From Favolaschia claudopus (taxonomy: Eukaryota; Basidiomycota; Agaricomycetes; Agaricales; Mycenaceae): a DNA stretch of 64,000 nucleotides. Both the position numbers and the translations under genes were made by a program. The DNA lies in assembly GCA_037176885.1 (NCBI GenBank), contig JAWWNJ010000010.1:372001-436000 (forward strand). Reading direction: 5' to 3'. The notes under the pieces were generated by a model. It did not search any database, was not told the DNA's origin, and saw nothing but the letters and a program-made list of their open reading frames with translations. Shown here piece by piece: positions 25,442-36,032 of the stretch; position 1 is the first letter of the stretch, and the number at the start of each line of letters is the position of its first letter.

Positions 25442-25907
25442 CACACCGCGGGAGCGCGCAAAAAAGGCTCCCCACAGTTAGATTTTAATTTAAGATATTG
25501 AGGTACAAAAAAAGTTCCTAATATAGTACTTTGATATCAAAGATAAAAGGCTCCCCAAAAGTTCCCCCGATTAGTCCGAAACTTAGATGCAAAACAGGCT
25601 TGATCATTTTTTGAGATAAAAAGGTGTGACTTAAGCGGCTCATTTCCGCGCAACTTACGTCGGGTATCAGGGTGCCTGATTTTTCCTTCTTATCACACAT
25701 AATAAAGAGTCGTTTTTGAGCCTGATTATTACCTATAAGAAGCTGGGAATTAGGGCCCAAGATATGGCAAATATCAAGGCTGAGTAAAAGTGAGCCTGAT
25801 ATTTGCCATATTAGGCTCCCGTTTACCCGTCGTCCGATCATCCACCGACGCGTCGTCCGCTCATCGGACGCTCATCGTCGCGGTACCAGCAATAAGATGA
25901 ATTTGTT
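25442..25907 (+). repeat. left terminal inverted repeat
   Basis: About 466 bp, near-identical in reverse complement to 42640-43116. It contains an internal imperfect hairpin (about 25757-25812, arms around the sequence AATATCAGG...GATATTTGCC). The inner end has several copies of a GGACGA/TCGTCC-type unit (about 25827-25880). It also holds a long open frame on the minus strand, 25841-25518, which reads outward. Confidence 0.9.
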
Positions 25908-26005
25908 GTAATGTTTGATACATCGTCGCAGTAATGGTAGCGTACGAAAGAACTAGTCAACTATGTGAATGTACAACAGTATTTACTTTACAGCTACGGA
26001 AAACA

Positions 26006-29000
26006 TCAAGGCAATGCCCCAGTGTCCAAAAAGTCGGCACAAATAGCATCAAGATTCTTGGAGGCTCGTAAGGCGGCGTTGTATCCACGGATCCGCTTAG
26101 CCCAGCGCGCGTTGTTGAGCAGCTGCGCTGTATTTTTCCGAAATTCTCCCAAGATTTCCTGAAACCAATTCTCGCAGTCCTGCGTCCACCAACCAACGTT
26201 CAGCTCAGAGTTGAAGAATGCGCCCGCCTGTGGCCACCATGAAACGCGCTTTTCTTGGTGTCCGCTTGGGTCAATATGATTCAACTGGTCTGGAGATGAT
26301 ATTAGCTAGATAGAAGACTAGACAAAATAAAGAAACTTACTCATCTTGATCGAGTACACCCCCAAAATGAGGTCCTCTTCGGCGCTCGTCAAACGGTGGT
26401 AGAAGACGGACGTCTCTCCTTTCTTGAGATGCTCCTCGGCGGTCTCGACGTCGACATCTTCGGCCGTGAGTTCCAGACGGGAATCCTGGATGACCAGACG
26501 TGCCAGACGTGCAATGACACCTCCCGCTTGAAGAGCGAGTCGACCGCGAGGAGAAAGGAGAAACTTCTCCAGCAAACATATGTACCTACGCCAATCGTGC
26601 CTATCCGGTACGTATTCTTCTGGGCGAACGCCGTGGCTGGCGCAGCGCCGCAGCTGTGGTTGGTATGAAGAGGGCACAAAACCCGCATGCTTGACAACGA
26701 TATTGAATGGAGCCCCAAGAGCATGCAGCTGTGCGATGATTTCAGGCCAGCTGGCGCATTGAAGGCGAACGAGCTGCATTGCCGTGGCTGCGCTGTAAAC
26801 TACGATCATGCGCGAGCTTTCACGATGGGGTTTGAGAAGATATGCAGTCGAGAGGTGGCTCGGTACGCCATTTCTGTTGATGACCTCGACGGTAATGCCT
26901 GAATTTTTACGTATCTCCTGGACGGCATCGTCGTCGCGGAGATCGAACAGACGGGCAGGCATATCCCGCAGTTTCCTTGTCTTCAATACCGAGTGCACCA
27001 GCGCCAGGACGGCATGACCCAGTGTATCCGCCTTCTGAGTCTTGTCTCCCAAGAAGCGGGCAGTATGGTCAGCGCGCGCCTGCTCGTCGGGTGAAAACGT
27101 GATATCTGCCGCGTTCACGAAGCCAAGACGAGACTCCAGGGTATTCTTGACCGTGAAAGCGATGATTTCGCGGTTCAGATGGCCATACACGTCGCCTTCC
27201 TCATCTTCTTCGTAATACGCATCGACATGCTGGAGCGTGGAAGATGCCTCGGCAATGTTGCCATCGGTCGATTGGACTGCAGAGGAGGGGGCTGAAGCGG
27301 ATGGTGGAGCGGATGAGACTGAGGCGGGTGGGGGAGCGGATGAGGGAGCGGATGAGACTGGGGCGGATGAGGAAGTGGCTGAGACTGGAGCGGATGGAGG
27401 AGTAGATGAGACTGGAGCCGATGAGGGGGTGGAGGGTCCCGCAGGGGTCTTGGGGTCCGCCCAGCCGCCCATGTAGTCGTCGTCGTCGTCATCGTACTCG
27501 CCGTTGTCAGGTACGTCGGCCTTGAGGTCAAGAGGCTTGCAGAGGTCCCATTCATTTTTGACTGGGTCGAAACGACGTTGGGATGCTGCAAATTCGTCCC
27601 ATTCGTCTTCGACTTCACTTCGTATCAGCGCCTTTCGGACCCAGAAGCCACTGACTTCCTCCCACATGAAGACTCGCGCGCCTTTCTTGGATGAAGGGCA
27701 CTGTTGCTTTTTTGAAGCGTCAAGACGGGAGGTATATTTCTGCCGATCTTTATCTGACGCTGCCGCTATGATTTTCGCATTCCGTTCCTCCCGTCGGGCG
27801 AAGAATTCAGCATAGCCCTGTCCCTCTTTCTGGCCGCTGTAAAGTTCGACGGGCGGGAGCTGAGGTTCGGGCTCGATAGTTGCCAAGTAGTCGGGGTTGG
27901 GAAGAACGCCCCATCTACGGAAGGTCGACTTGATGTAGACGTATTCTGTCATTTTGACGGGAGAGGGAGGGAGATTGGCCAATGAGCTGACGTCGCTCTG
28001 AACATAGGCGGCGATATGGCGCATGAATCATTCTCCAACCAGGAAGCCCTGTTGGTGGCGGACTGACCGTCTTCGCCCAAGAAAAAGTAGACGGGGACGT
28101 GGATTTTGGTCTCGCCGTTGAGCAGTAGCGAAAACAACCACCCGAGTTCCTGCACCATGCCCTCTGAAGTGTCAACGATCATCCCCGCAGGGGATTGTAG
28201 TACAAGCTCGACAGCTTCATCCAACGAGTCCATCATTCGGTACTGAAGCCGCACCGTTTTTCTGAGTTCAGACCGCCAGGTGTCGCGTTGGGGAGAACCA
28301 TCGAGAAGGAGAAAGTGCAGCGCGACGGACGCAAACAAGGGCATGAATGCGTCGCGGGAGGAAGAAACAGCCCTGACGAGCTCGCTTTGGTCGAGGTAGG
28401 AGGAAGTATAACCAAGTCGGGTCGGCCGAGGGGCTTTGGGGCAATACCGCCGAGGTTGTACTTTGCTAGCTTGCAAGGATAACGAGTCGAGCACGGACAT
28501 CAGTAAATTCTCCAAATCCGTCCATTTTTTTATGATAGCGGGGGTCAGTGCCCAACGTGTTTCCTCGCCATGAACCTGCGATGACATCGGCAGCGAACGT
28601 ATCGACACGTCAAGGACATGCAGCAACGCGCCGCCATACGTCGGGTGGAGGGGCGTGCACGCAAGGTAACATGAGGTGGGGTGGGTCCATGTCGTCGTGT
28701 ATAGAACCCCATCCGGACGCGAGGGGGAGCGAGGAGGCATGCCAAGGAGAGCGTTGCGATGGGCATTGAAGACCAAGAAGACGCCCATGTGATTGCGTAC
28801 GATGCCATGAAAGTGGGCGGTGGGCTGGAATTTATGAGTTAGTATCGATATAGAGCTGGCAATCCGAGAAAGAATACTTACAGTAAGCGTGTCTTTCTCT
28901 TCTTTGGAGAGTATTCCCAGAGGAACGAGACGATAGGGCCCATTGTGAAATTCCCGCTGTGATCCAAGATCGGAGGCGAACAAGGACGACGAAGATGACG

Positions 29001-29235
29001 ATGAAGACGACTCTGCAGGGACAGGCTTTGAGAATGAGGAACCGGGCGGCAAACGCCTCGGTTCCTGTTGCCCGCGCTCGCGAGAGTTGGTGGTGGTCGG
29101 GTAGAAAGGAGGGACCGAAGAGGACGACGACGAGAAAGCAGCATCAGGGCCTGGCGGCAAACACCTTGGCTCTGAAGATGAGGGATCGGGCGGCAAACGC
29201 CTCGATCCCTGTTGTGTGCGTCCGCGAGAGGTCAT
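26006..29235 (-). CDS. 999-residue transposon-borne protein, function unknown
   Basis: Four exons (29235-28882, 28824-28068, 27945-26341, 26289-26006) add up to exactly 3000 nt. The first part has repeated RRLPP units, each encoded by one of the hairpins, within a Ser/Pro-rich region. The middle carries GQKEGQGYAEFFARREERNA, GARVFMWEEV and ASQRRFDPVKNEWDLC. An acidic and Ala/Pro/Ser repeat region follows (PSSAPVSS units), then a globular part (LVRLQCASWPEIIAQLHALGAPFNIV). The end has VSWWPQAGAFFNSELNVGWWTQDCENWF. From memory, proteins with this motif order are frequent unannotated proteins in Agaricomycete genomes. No enzyme signature was recognised. The second intron (122 nt, donor GTCAGT, 28067-27946) is the least certain junction: without it the frame ends at 27949, where the stop overlaps an ATG at 27952. 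Met 29235 follows a CT-rich leader and a (CCA)n tract. Confidence 0.7.
29037..29066. repeat. covarying hairpin 1 (in coding exon)
   Basis: Centre GGCG-GCAAA-CGCC-T at 29045-29058 with perfect 8-bp arms AGGAACCG / CGGTTCCT. It lies in the first exon of the 999-residue gene and encodes RRLPP on the minus strand. Confidence 0.9.
29145..29174. repeat. covarying hairpin 2 (in coding exon)
   Basis: Centre GGCG-GCAAA-CACC-T at 29153-29166 (one C/A mismatch inside). Arms CAGGGCCT / TGGCTCTG give six Watson-Crick pairs and one G-T pair. It encodes RCLPP in the same exon as hairpins 1 and 3. Confidence 0.8.
29181..29210. repeat. covarying hairpin 3 (in coding exon)
   Basis: Centre GGCG-GCAAA-CGCC-T at 29189-29202 with perfect 8-bp arms AGGGATCG / CGATCCCT, unlike the arms of hairpin 1. 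It encodes SRRLPPD. Confidence 0.9.
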
Positions 29236-29402
29236 GGTGGTGGTGGTGGTAGTGGTGGTGGTGGTAAAGAGGAATAGAGTTTTTCGAAGACATCGTTGAA
29301 GATGTCTTCGAAAAAGAGAGTTTGATGTGACATTGATGCGCTCGTCACGCATCCATCGTCACACCTCCCGCCTCCTCCTCGCCATCAAGTCCCACCCATG
29401 TC

Positions 29403-29432
29403 GTGCTGCGAGGCGTTTGCCGCCCGCAGTGC
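29403..29432. repeat. covarying hairpin 4
   Basis: Centre in the opposite orientation (A-GGCG-TTTGC-CGCC, 29411-29424). Arms include CTGCG / CGCAG plus two G-T pairs and one further pair. Confidence 0.85.
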
Positions 29433-29551
29433 CCTGAGCCCCGACTCTCTCGATGCCAGCCACCACCTATATGCCATATGATGGCGTCTCTCGCCATATC
29501 TACCGTTGACAAGTCGCCATCGTCCGTCGGATCCAAGTACTGCTCTTGTTG

Positions 29552-29579
29552 TGCTGCGAGGCGTCTGCCGCCCGCAGTG
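29552..29579. repeat. covarying hairpin 5
   Basis: Centre A-GGCG-TCTGC-CGCC at 29559-29572, arms CTGCG / CGCAG plus two G-T pairs. It is part of the same duplicated block as hairpin 4, so the two are not independent. Confidence 0.85.
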
Positions 29580-29732
29580 ACCCGAGCCGCGGCTCCTTCG
29601 ATGTTTGCCATTGACTAGACTCTGTGTCTTAGCTCCCTTGGCATCATCGTCGCTGTTACCGTTGCCGTCGCCGTCGCCGTTTGCATCGTTGATCATTCTC
29701 TTCCAAGATATAGTCTCAATTCATTCGTGCTG

Positions 29733-29756
29733 CTATCAGGCGTCTGCCGCTGGTAG
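29733..29756. repeat. covarying hairpin 6
   Basis: Centre A-GGCG-TCTGC-CGCT at 29738-29751, its first centre pair being G-T. Arms CTATC / GGTAG give four Watson-Crick pairs and one T-G pair. Confidence 0.75.
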
Positions 29757-29861
29757 AACAGTACTGTTGAGGACTGTATTCGAATATAACTCACAACTAT
29801 CCATGCACGCATCGGGGGAGAAGGATTCAAGAAACGCTTCATTGCAATTACAAGTCACTAA

Positions 29862-32048
29862 TTACACCACCATGCGATCAGTCGCTGCTACGAACAAAGC
29901 AAACACCTCCTCAGACACTTCCAACTCCTTCAGCTGTTTCGGGGTCTGTGACGCGAGCCAAGCGCTGTCGTACAAGCACCTCGGAAGATTTTTTGGAGCA
30001 GGTCTGCTGCCTTTCTCCTGGCTCCGTTCGCGAGGAGCAGACTTGGTCCCGTTGGAGAGCTCCTCGAAACGCCGTGTCTGTATGTCCACTATATTCAAGT
30101 ACTTCGAAATGCTCTCTTCGCGCCAGACACACAGCTTAATTTTGAATGCCTTGACCTTCTGGCCCTGGATGGCCTTGGACACCTGTTCCTCCTCAGACAT
30201 ACCCGCAGCCTGAAGATAATCAAGCAGCTTGAGCAGTCGGATCCAGGTAGCAAGATCGCCGTCGTTCTCCGCCTCTTTCAAGGCGATCACTGCCTCCACA
30301 GTGGTACGACGATGCATGTATTTCTGGCAACAATAATTAGCGAGCGCATGTGTCAAACAGAAGCACAAACTCTCTGCTGTGCGTTGAGGGTCTTGGCCGC
30401 CATGCGACGGATGTATAGCATGACCTTCCCGCGCGCGACTGCCTCCTGTTTCGTCTCAAGACGGTTGGCGTTTGTATCCCATCTGGGCTGAAAAAGCTTC
30501 CAATCCGCACGATATCGCTCCAGCTGCTCCCTCACGACAAACTCCAAAAACTCTTCCTGAATCTCACCTTTGCTAACATATCTGCGCCCTTCCTCATCTT
30601 CCGCGACCGCTGCCTTCACAAGCCTTTCCATCTGCACGACATTCCACGCTGTGTTCAAGTAGCCGGCACCGAAGTCCCACTGCCAATGCTCCAGCGTCGC
30701 CGTGTCATCGGCTGCGAAATCTTCGACCTCTTTCTCGGTCGCCGGAATATGGAAGATGAAGTCGTTGCTTTGCTCGACTTTAAACAAGCGATAAGTCGTC
30801 TGACGCATCAAAGCCTACGATCTCGGTGAGTTCATTTTCCAATTCAGCGTTCTTTGCTTACATGTGCTATGTTGATAAGCTCCTTCGTCTTAGGCTGAAC
30901 CGCCTTTTTCAAGGCCTTGCGGGGCTTGGGGGCCTTCCTCTTTGTGGGAGTTACGGCAACTTGCGCGTTGGTTTTTTGGGTAAGCGTCAACAATCCCAGC
31001 ATATCCGACATATCCTCATCGTCCATATTCAGCTTAGCAGCCACTCTTTTCACAACCGGATGGTCCATCAGACCAGACAGTTCCGCCGGTTGACTATCGG
31101 AGGGAAGCGGATTGGGACTGTCCGCTGGAAGGGGAGCAGGATCGAGCGGGAGATTAAGCGTTGCAGGCTTCCCCGTCCCAAACAGCTCGTTGCTGACGCG
31201 TCCGCGACGTCTCGGCGTCGGCTTGGGCTTGTCGCGCACTGCAGCCTTGAGCTGCAAGCGAAGCTGCAAGACTTCGTCGTCTTGCTTATGGACCTGTGTG
31301 CGAAGCTGGCCTAGCTCGGCGTCGCGTGCGTTCTAGGCGACGCGTCAGAACATTCTCAGGTCAACGGCAATGAAAATACGTACGATCGCCTGTTGAAGAT
31401 TGTACGTCTGGGTAGAAGCTTCAACGGCCTGATTCTGAGCAGCACGAACTTGTTCGATCTGTACAACCACATATCAATATGGTATCTCGCCCGTGATACA
31501 AGGGAACGCACCAATTCGCTGAGTTGCTGCTGGTCATAGATGATTTGATCATGCAAGTCACCTTCTTCAGAATTCATCTTCTCCATGTGCGTACGAGCTT
31601 CGGCGATCTGTGCGTGCAGCTGCTGGACTTCGGCTTGGCGATCCTGGAGAGCTTTCTGTGCTGCGAGGAGGTGTGCGCGAAGAAGATCGTTGTCCTGCTG
31701 AGCGGCGCGAGTGTCTTGATAAGCTGCGCGACTGCGTGCGCGATGAGCGCTCGCATTATCTCTGTGATACTGCTCATTGTTGCGTGCCTGGTTCAGGTTC
31801 AGCATAGAAGACAGGTTCAGCATGGAAGACAGCAGCAGAACATTTCGCGCGTACCTCGTCAAGCGCCTGTTGCTCAGGGCCTGCAACGGCCTTTTTCTTA
31901 CTGGGACCTTCCGCGTTGGCGCTGAGCGGAACTTTCAAGCGCGGCTAGAAAGAAGTCAATCAATATTCAGCAGCAGAGCTGTAACACAAGCAGCGCATAC
32001 GGGAGCTGTGTATGGCTCGTCCATTGGTGCGTCCCCTTCGTTGTTCAT
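29862..32048 (-). CDS. 621-residue coiled-coil protein, function unknown
   Basis: Seven exons (32048-32001, 31944-31855, 31787-31512, 31458-31384, 31332-30862, 30814-30371, 30323-29862). Every exon is a whole number of codons, so all introns are phase 0. The start is acidic (MNNEGDAPMDEP). A long coiled coil follows (about residues 45-180: LLRAHLLAAQKALQDRQAEVQQLHAQIAEARTHME and on). Then come a basic patch (PTPRRRGR), a Pro-rich linker and a second basic patch (TPTKRKAPKPRKALKKA). The C-terminal half is helical (LMRQTTYRLFKVEQSNDF, LEHWQWDFGAGYLNTAWN). From memory this C-terminal text belongs to a family common and unannotated in mushrooms. The basic patches allow nucleic-acid binding, but that is inference. 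A hairpin lies 19 bp upstream of the start codon. Confidence 0.75.
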
Positions 32049-32066
32049 AGTGGAATCGTGCTCACT

Positions 32067-32090
32067 GTTCCCGCGGCAGACGCGTGGAGC
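32067..32090. repeat. covarying hairpin 15 (upstream of the 621-residue gene)
   Basis: Centre CGCG-GCAGA-CGCG-T at 32072-32085, with arms GTTCC / GGAGC (four Watson-Crick pairs and one T-G). The outer centre pair is C-G here instead of G-C, so a whole pair has been swapped while loop and bulged T are kept. It lies 19 bp before the start codon at 32048. Confidence 0.75.
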
Positions 32091-32789
32091 AGAAGATGAG
32101 AGTAGGGAGTGATCAAGATGGGGCGGCGGGTGGGGAGAGGGCCTTAATATATATTTATTTTGGACTCATTGTTTCTCAATGGAGAACGAGCGAAGACAGA
32201 GGACAAAGCCTCAATAGAAGGGAACCCAAATTGGGACGCCATAGGTACCTTTTCGGACCGAATGTAAAATTTACTCTCTACTGTCTCAACCAGGTATTTT
32301 AGGGCAACGAACGACTCTGTACAGTGTCAATGTATGTATGTACCTAGAAACAATGATAACTGTGTCCGAAAATCACAAAAGAATTGTAAACCTGAGTGTT
32401 TCTGCTTGTCGGCCGATGAAGACGGATGGTCGGCCGACGGCTTCGATATCTCGGATATCTCACATGAATCGGTCGTCAAAAGCAAGAAAAACCAAGAGAC
32501 AAATGTATTGGGGTTGACTAGGTAGGTACACTACAAGGATAGCCAATAGATAGAAAATATTGTACCAGTGAGCAGGATAAACTATTCGTTGGCAAGTTGA
32601 TCTGTAAAGGATCCGCATCGCAAGACGATAACGGCGGCGGCGGTAAATCACCGAGCCGGGACACGAGGTGGGGCATGCATGTGCGTCGACGTTATGGTCA
32701 AGAAATTGATTCAGAAACACATGGTCAAGAAATTTTGATTCAGGTCATTCGCAAACACATTGTACATGAGATTAGACTACGGCCAGATG
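32091..32789. other. intergenic, no gene seen
   Basis: About 700 bp, relatively AT-rich, between the head of the 621-residue gene and the tail of the 241-residue gene. Short open frames only. Confidence 0.45.
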
Positions 32790-33628
32790 CTAACGCGTCG
32801 GAGGGAAAGGTTGGAGTGCCCTCTTGCTCGTGCGCTGGTCAGATGTTAGAGGGAAAGTTTGGGAGAAAACGGCCAGTACACGTACGGGGTGTAAGTCGTT
32901 CACCGCTTCAACAACTTTTTTTTCCTTCTCCGCTTTCGACAATTTTGCAGCTGACGCCTTGCAAACGCCTATCAAGATTTTCTCAATAGGCCAGCGTCCG
33001 ACAAAATTGTCGACCTCGGGGAACTTCTTCACAACCTATGATAGATTAGACCCGTTCCACGGGACAGACTTAGACTGGCGGCAGGGAGCTTACCATGTCC
33101 ACAACCTTCTTCTTGACATTTTGGTCCTGCTTGCTCACCGAGATGCCGGGCTCGAAGTTCTGGGCGACCAGCGCCGCGACAAATTTCTGAAAAGAAAAGA
33201 GAAATTAGAATAGAAGTGAATGAGATAAACCAACAATGTACCTCGAACTTCGCAATGAACTCGGGCTTCCACCCAGTAAGGATCGGGAAGTCGGTGTCCG
33301 AGACGCGCGAAGGGCCCCCCTGCGGCCATTTGACTTTTGAGAGGGTTAATTCCTCGTATCCTGAGCTGCTGTCGCTTGGGGGGCTAGGCGGCGGCTCCGA
33401 CAGAGGGCTGGGCGGCGGCTCTGAAAAGGCGACAGCCTTCTTGGGTGCCTGGGGCTTGGGTGGAGGTGGCTTTCTTTTAGGGAGTTGCGGAGGAGGACCA
33501 AATCTGTCCAGGTCCTCGTGCATAAGGAGGGTTGGGAAGGTAGGCGCCACAAAATCCGTATGCGCGAGAGGCACGATGAGAGGCTGAGGAGGCTCAGCTA
33601 CTTTCGCGATGAAATTTGGGTTGGCCAT
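32790..33628 (-). CDS. about 241-residue proline-rich transposon-borne protein
   Basis: Exons 33628-33242, 33186-33094 and 33035-32790 join in phase 0. The N-terminal half is Pro-rich and low in complexity (KRKPPPPKPQAPKK, then SEPPPSPLSEPPPSPPSD). The second half is helical and basic-acidic mixed (KFVAALVAQNFEPGISVSKQDQNVKKKVVDM, WPIEKILIGVCKASAAKLSKAEKEKKVVEAV). A further 51-nt GT..AG segment with a CTAAC branch site in the last exon could also be spliced without changing frame, giving 224 residues. It has no recognised domain. It is oriented head to head with the propeller gene, 203 bp away. Confidence 0.65.
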
Positions 33629-33831
33629 GAGTGCGGAGTAGAAGGGGTGCGGAGTAGAAGGGGTGCGGAGTAGAAGGGGCGCGGTGAAGCGAGTACCAGC
33701 CTTGGATGAGGTAAGTCATCAGGCGGTATCCCCGTTGGATTGGGGCGCAATTGTTCTCGATTCGTACGTGCAGGCCTTCTGTGTTTATTGTAGTCAGTGG
33801 TAGAATTATTATAAAAGAAGCTGCGCTCACC
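33629..33831. promoter_or_regulatory. bidirectional promoter region
   Basis: 203 bp between two divergent start codons (33628 minus, 33832 plus). It contains a short tandem repeat of about 13 bp near 33635-33685 (GGAGTAGAAGGGG units). The two genes probably share control elements; this rests on arrangement only. Confidence 0.45.
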
Positions 33832-35273
33832 ATGGACCCCGCAAAAATGGACCGTCATCCAGCAAATAAGAAAATCGATTATCGCTTCCAAGGCAAGCTC
33901 ACCGGCTACTCTGGCGCCATCCTCGCCATCAGCGTGCGTGAGGACGGCAAATTTGTAGCGGGTGGAGGTCAGGTCACCTTCGCATCCTCCTGCTCCTGAC
34001 GCTAACTGTGAATCGTTCTTAGGCACCGGTGGGGTCAATGTATGGGAGTTGGCGACGGGGCGCAGCATCGCGCAGGTCCCAGCAATCCCCGACGTCCGTG
34101 GAGCAACAACGGTCGTTCGCTGGATCAAGAGCGACGACGACGTCTTTGAAGCCCTGGTCTGCGGTACACAAGGAGGCTACGTGTTTTGCTTGAAGCAAGA
34201 AGAAGTTGTACGCTCTCGCCTGCTTTACGATGTGATTCTTCTGCTGAAGCTTTGTTTCAGGACGGGGAAACCCGCTTTACAGAGGTGTGGTGTCGGCAAA
34301 TGAACGACCCGGCTGAGATCACAGGAGTGGCTTTCGACGGCGCGACCAATCGCCTTGCTCTCTGCCATCGCGGTGGGGTCTTGCAGATATATAAGCTGAC
34401 CCATAAGCTCGGATTGAAGCATTTTTATTGTGGGACGATCCCCAGCTGCTCTCCCGGCGCCATCATCTTTGGGGAGATGCACGGGAACGAGCGCGAAATT
34501 CTTGTCTTCGGAGTGCACTGTGGCCTTGTGTGAGTTTTTTTTTCGACATCTATCGAGACGATACAACACTTACCAACTTTAAGGTACTCTTTCCGCGGTT
34601 CGCACCTCTCCACCGCTGCGGAGGCAGAAAGTCTCGGTTGTCGAATGTACGCTTGGGTTATATTTCCGTCGTGGAAGTCGCTGATTATCGTGCACATTTC
34701 AGCGGTGGGGTCGCAGTAGACCATAGCAAGAATGTTATCTGTGTCGACGATCCATCCTGCGGCGTCCGTGTCTATCATCTCAGTGATCTATCCGTCGTCA
34801 ACACGTTGCGTGTCCCTGTCGAGAAGCGACCTCGTATTCGTCAGGTGGCGCTGGCAGATTCCGGTCGCGTTGTCGTGAGCGGCAGCGACCACGGTGTCGT
34901 ATACGTGCATGCACGTCGCAACAGTAAGCCGCTCGCCAAACTGCGCGTGGATCCCAGCGACTACGTTCAGACCGTCGCAGTGAGTACTTATTTCTCTTTG
35001 CTTCTCTCTACTCTTGAGATTCCGTCTCATAAGCTGCAGGCGGCGGACATAGACGGGGTGCCAACCATATTCGCGGCGAAATCGTCCCCCACGACAGGCG
35101 CCAATGATATCGTCGTCTACCGCCAGACGATGAAAAGCTCTCTGCGGTTTGCATCGCGCGTCGGCGGACTGTGCGCCTCTATTTTTTGGTACATCGTGGT
35201 GTTTGCGGCGATGGCGTACGTATACGACAGAGTGGGGGAGCAGTTGTTTTTGGAGTACTTCGGGGGTATGTAG
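33832..35273 (+). CDS. beta-propeller (WD40-like) protein with C-terminal membrane segment
   Basis: Exons 33832-33967, 34023-34207, 34261-34529, 34628-34979 and 35040-35273; phases agree and the total is 392 codons with stop. Blade-like units include GAILAISVREDGKFVAGGG followed by GGVNVWELATGR, ITGVAFDGATNRLALCHRGGVLQIY, and RQVALADSGRVVVSGSDHGVVYVH. A single membrane segment (LCASIFWYIVVFAAMAYVY) lies near the C-terminus. From memory, propeller proteins ending in one membrane helix form a large unnamed family in Agaricomycetes. The fourth intron uses a late acceptor (34627): an earlier one at 34583 has a better branch site but gives a stop. The stop codon lies within the first unit of an exact 68-bp tandem duplication. 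Confidence 0.7.
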
Positions 35274-35378
35274 TACATGTAGTCGAATAGAATGAACAAG
35301 AGTGGCCAAAGTTGTTTTTGGAGTACTTCGGGGGTATGTAGTACATGTAGTCGAATAGAATGAACAAGAGTGGCCAAA
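35243..35378 (+). repeat. exact 68-bp tandem duplication
   Basis: 35243-35310 and 35311-35378 read identically. The first unit contains the last codons and stop of the propeller gene; the second is in its 3' region. The exact match suggests a recent event. Confidence 0.9.
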
Positions 35379-35389
35379 GTGCCCCATCC

Positions 35390-35413
35390 TCCTCAACGGC
35401 AAACGTCTAAGGA
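35390..35413. repeat. covarying hairpin 7 (weak)
   Basis: Centre AACG-GCAAA-CGTC-T at 35395-35408; the outer centre pair and the first arm pair are A/C mismatches. Arms TCCT / AGGA follow. This is the least regular copy. Confidence 0.6.
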
Positions 35414-35450
35414 AGGAGAGTCGCAGCTGAGAAGTTTCCATACCCGACCC

Positions 35451-35472
35451 TCTCGACGGCAAACGTCTGAGA
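35451..35472. repeat. covarying hairpin 8
   Basis: Centre GACG-GCAAA-CGTC-T at 35455-35468, arms TCTC / GAGA, all paired. Confidence 0.8.
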
Positions 35473-35473
35473 T

Positions 35474-36032
35474 AGTGCAGGGAAACGGCCATACTGTCGC
35501 AGCCCGAATTCGGCCGTCACATAGGTGACCGTGACGTGACACTTTGGGCGGGTGCGTCTTAATTCAGTTTCTCTGATTATGTTTTTTTTTCGCTGTTCGT
35601 CATCGGGACATAGAAAGAGAGTCTAGATACTAACTAATTCACACTGCATCGTCAAGAAAATCATTACAATTTGTATTTTAGATACACGATGTATTATCAC
35701 ATGAATAATTTAACGGTTTTCTCGAAAATTGAATCTTCATAGCGCTATAAATGCAAGTGAGCAAACGAGAAGAAAAAGGAAAGCAAGGTATAGAACGTAC
35801 TGGACGACAAGACGTGGGTTGAGGAGGAACATCCATCGCAGACGCCGCCTGTGCGTAACCGTGGGGGCATATGCTCGCCAGCCTAAAGCCATGCGAACAG
35901 ACGGCGAAGCGCTTGAAGCTATGAGCGCAGACAGCGGTGCGCTTGAAGCCGTGAGCGCAGACAGCGGCGCGCTTGAAGCCGTGAGGACAATGAGCCTACA
36001 AGTACTTGAGTACGAGAGATGGTGTATGATAT
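35474..36032. other. intergenic / possible extra exon
   Basis: On the minus strand a 30-bp unit is repeated about three times with more diverged flanking units (about 35890-35995), coding for AHGFKRxAVC-like ten-residue repeats with regularly spaced Cys and His. A GT..AG segment with weak donor GTCCGT (about 36042-35991) could splice this onto the Ser/Thr-rich gene. Otherwise it is 3' non-coding sequence. Confidence 0.4.

Larger units (their letters stand above)
29236..29861. promoter_or_regulatory. upstream region of the 999-residue gene, with hairpins 4-6
   Basis: Intergenic stretch between the start of the 999-residue gene and the stop of the 621-residue gene (both on minus). A block of about 40 bp around 29403-29432 is repeated at 29552-29579, each with a hairpin. 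A GAC/GCC-type triplet run lies near 29650-29690. Promoter elements proper were not identified. Confidence 0.45.

Noticed and set aside
25518..25841. Gene encoded in the left inverted repeat
   Set aside because: An open frame without family features, at the outer end of a transposon; listed as an observation, not as a gene.
26496..26512. CCAGACGTGCCAGACGTGC in the 999-residue gene
   Set aside because: A short direct repeat without the loop sequence or pairing arms.
27949..27952. Stop-start overlap (ATGA) as two separate cistrons
   Set aside because: A GT..AG intron (28067-27946) joins both frames with a total of exactly 1000 codons, the usual fungal arrangement. Kept only as a minor alternative.
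29605..30213. 202-codon plus-strand frame
   Set aside because: Mostly antisense to the well-supported last exon of the 621-residue gene.
32938..32965. Another hairpin at TTGCAAACGCCT
   Set aside because: The G before GCAAA is missing and the arms do not pair; it lies in the coding region of the proline-rich protein by chance.
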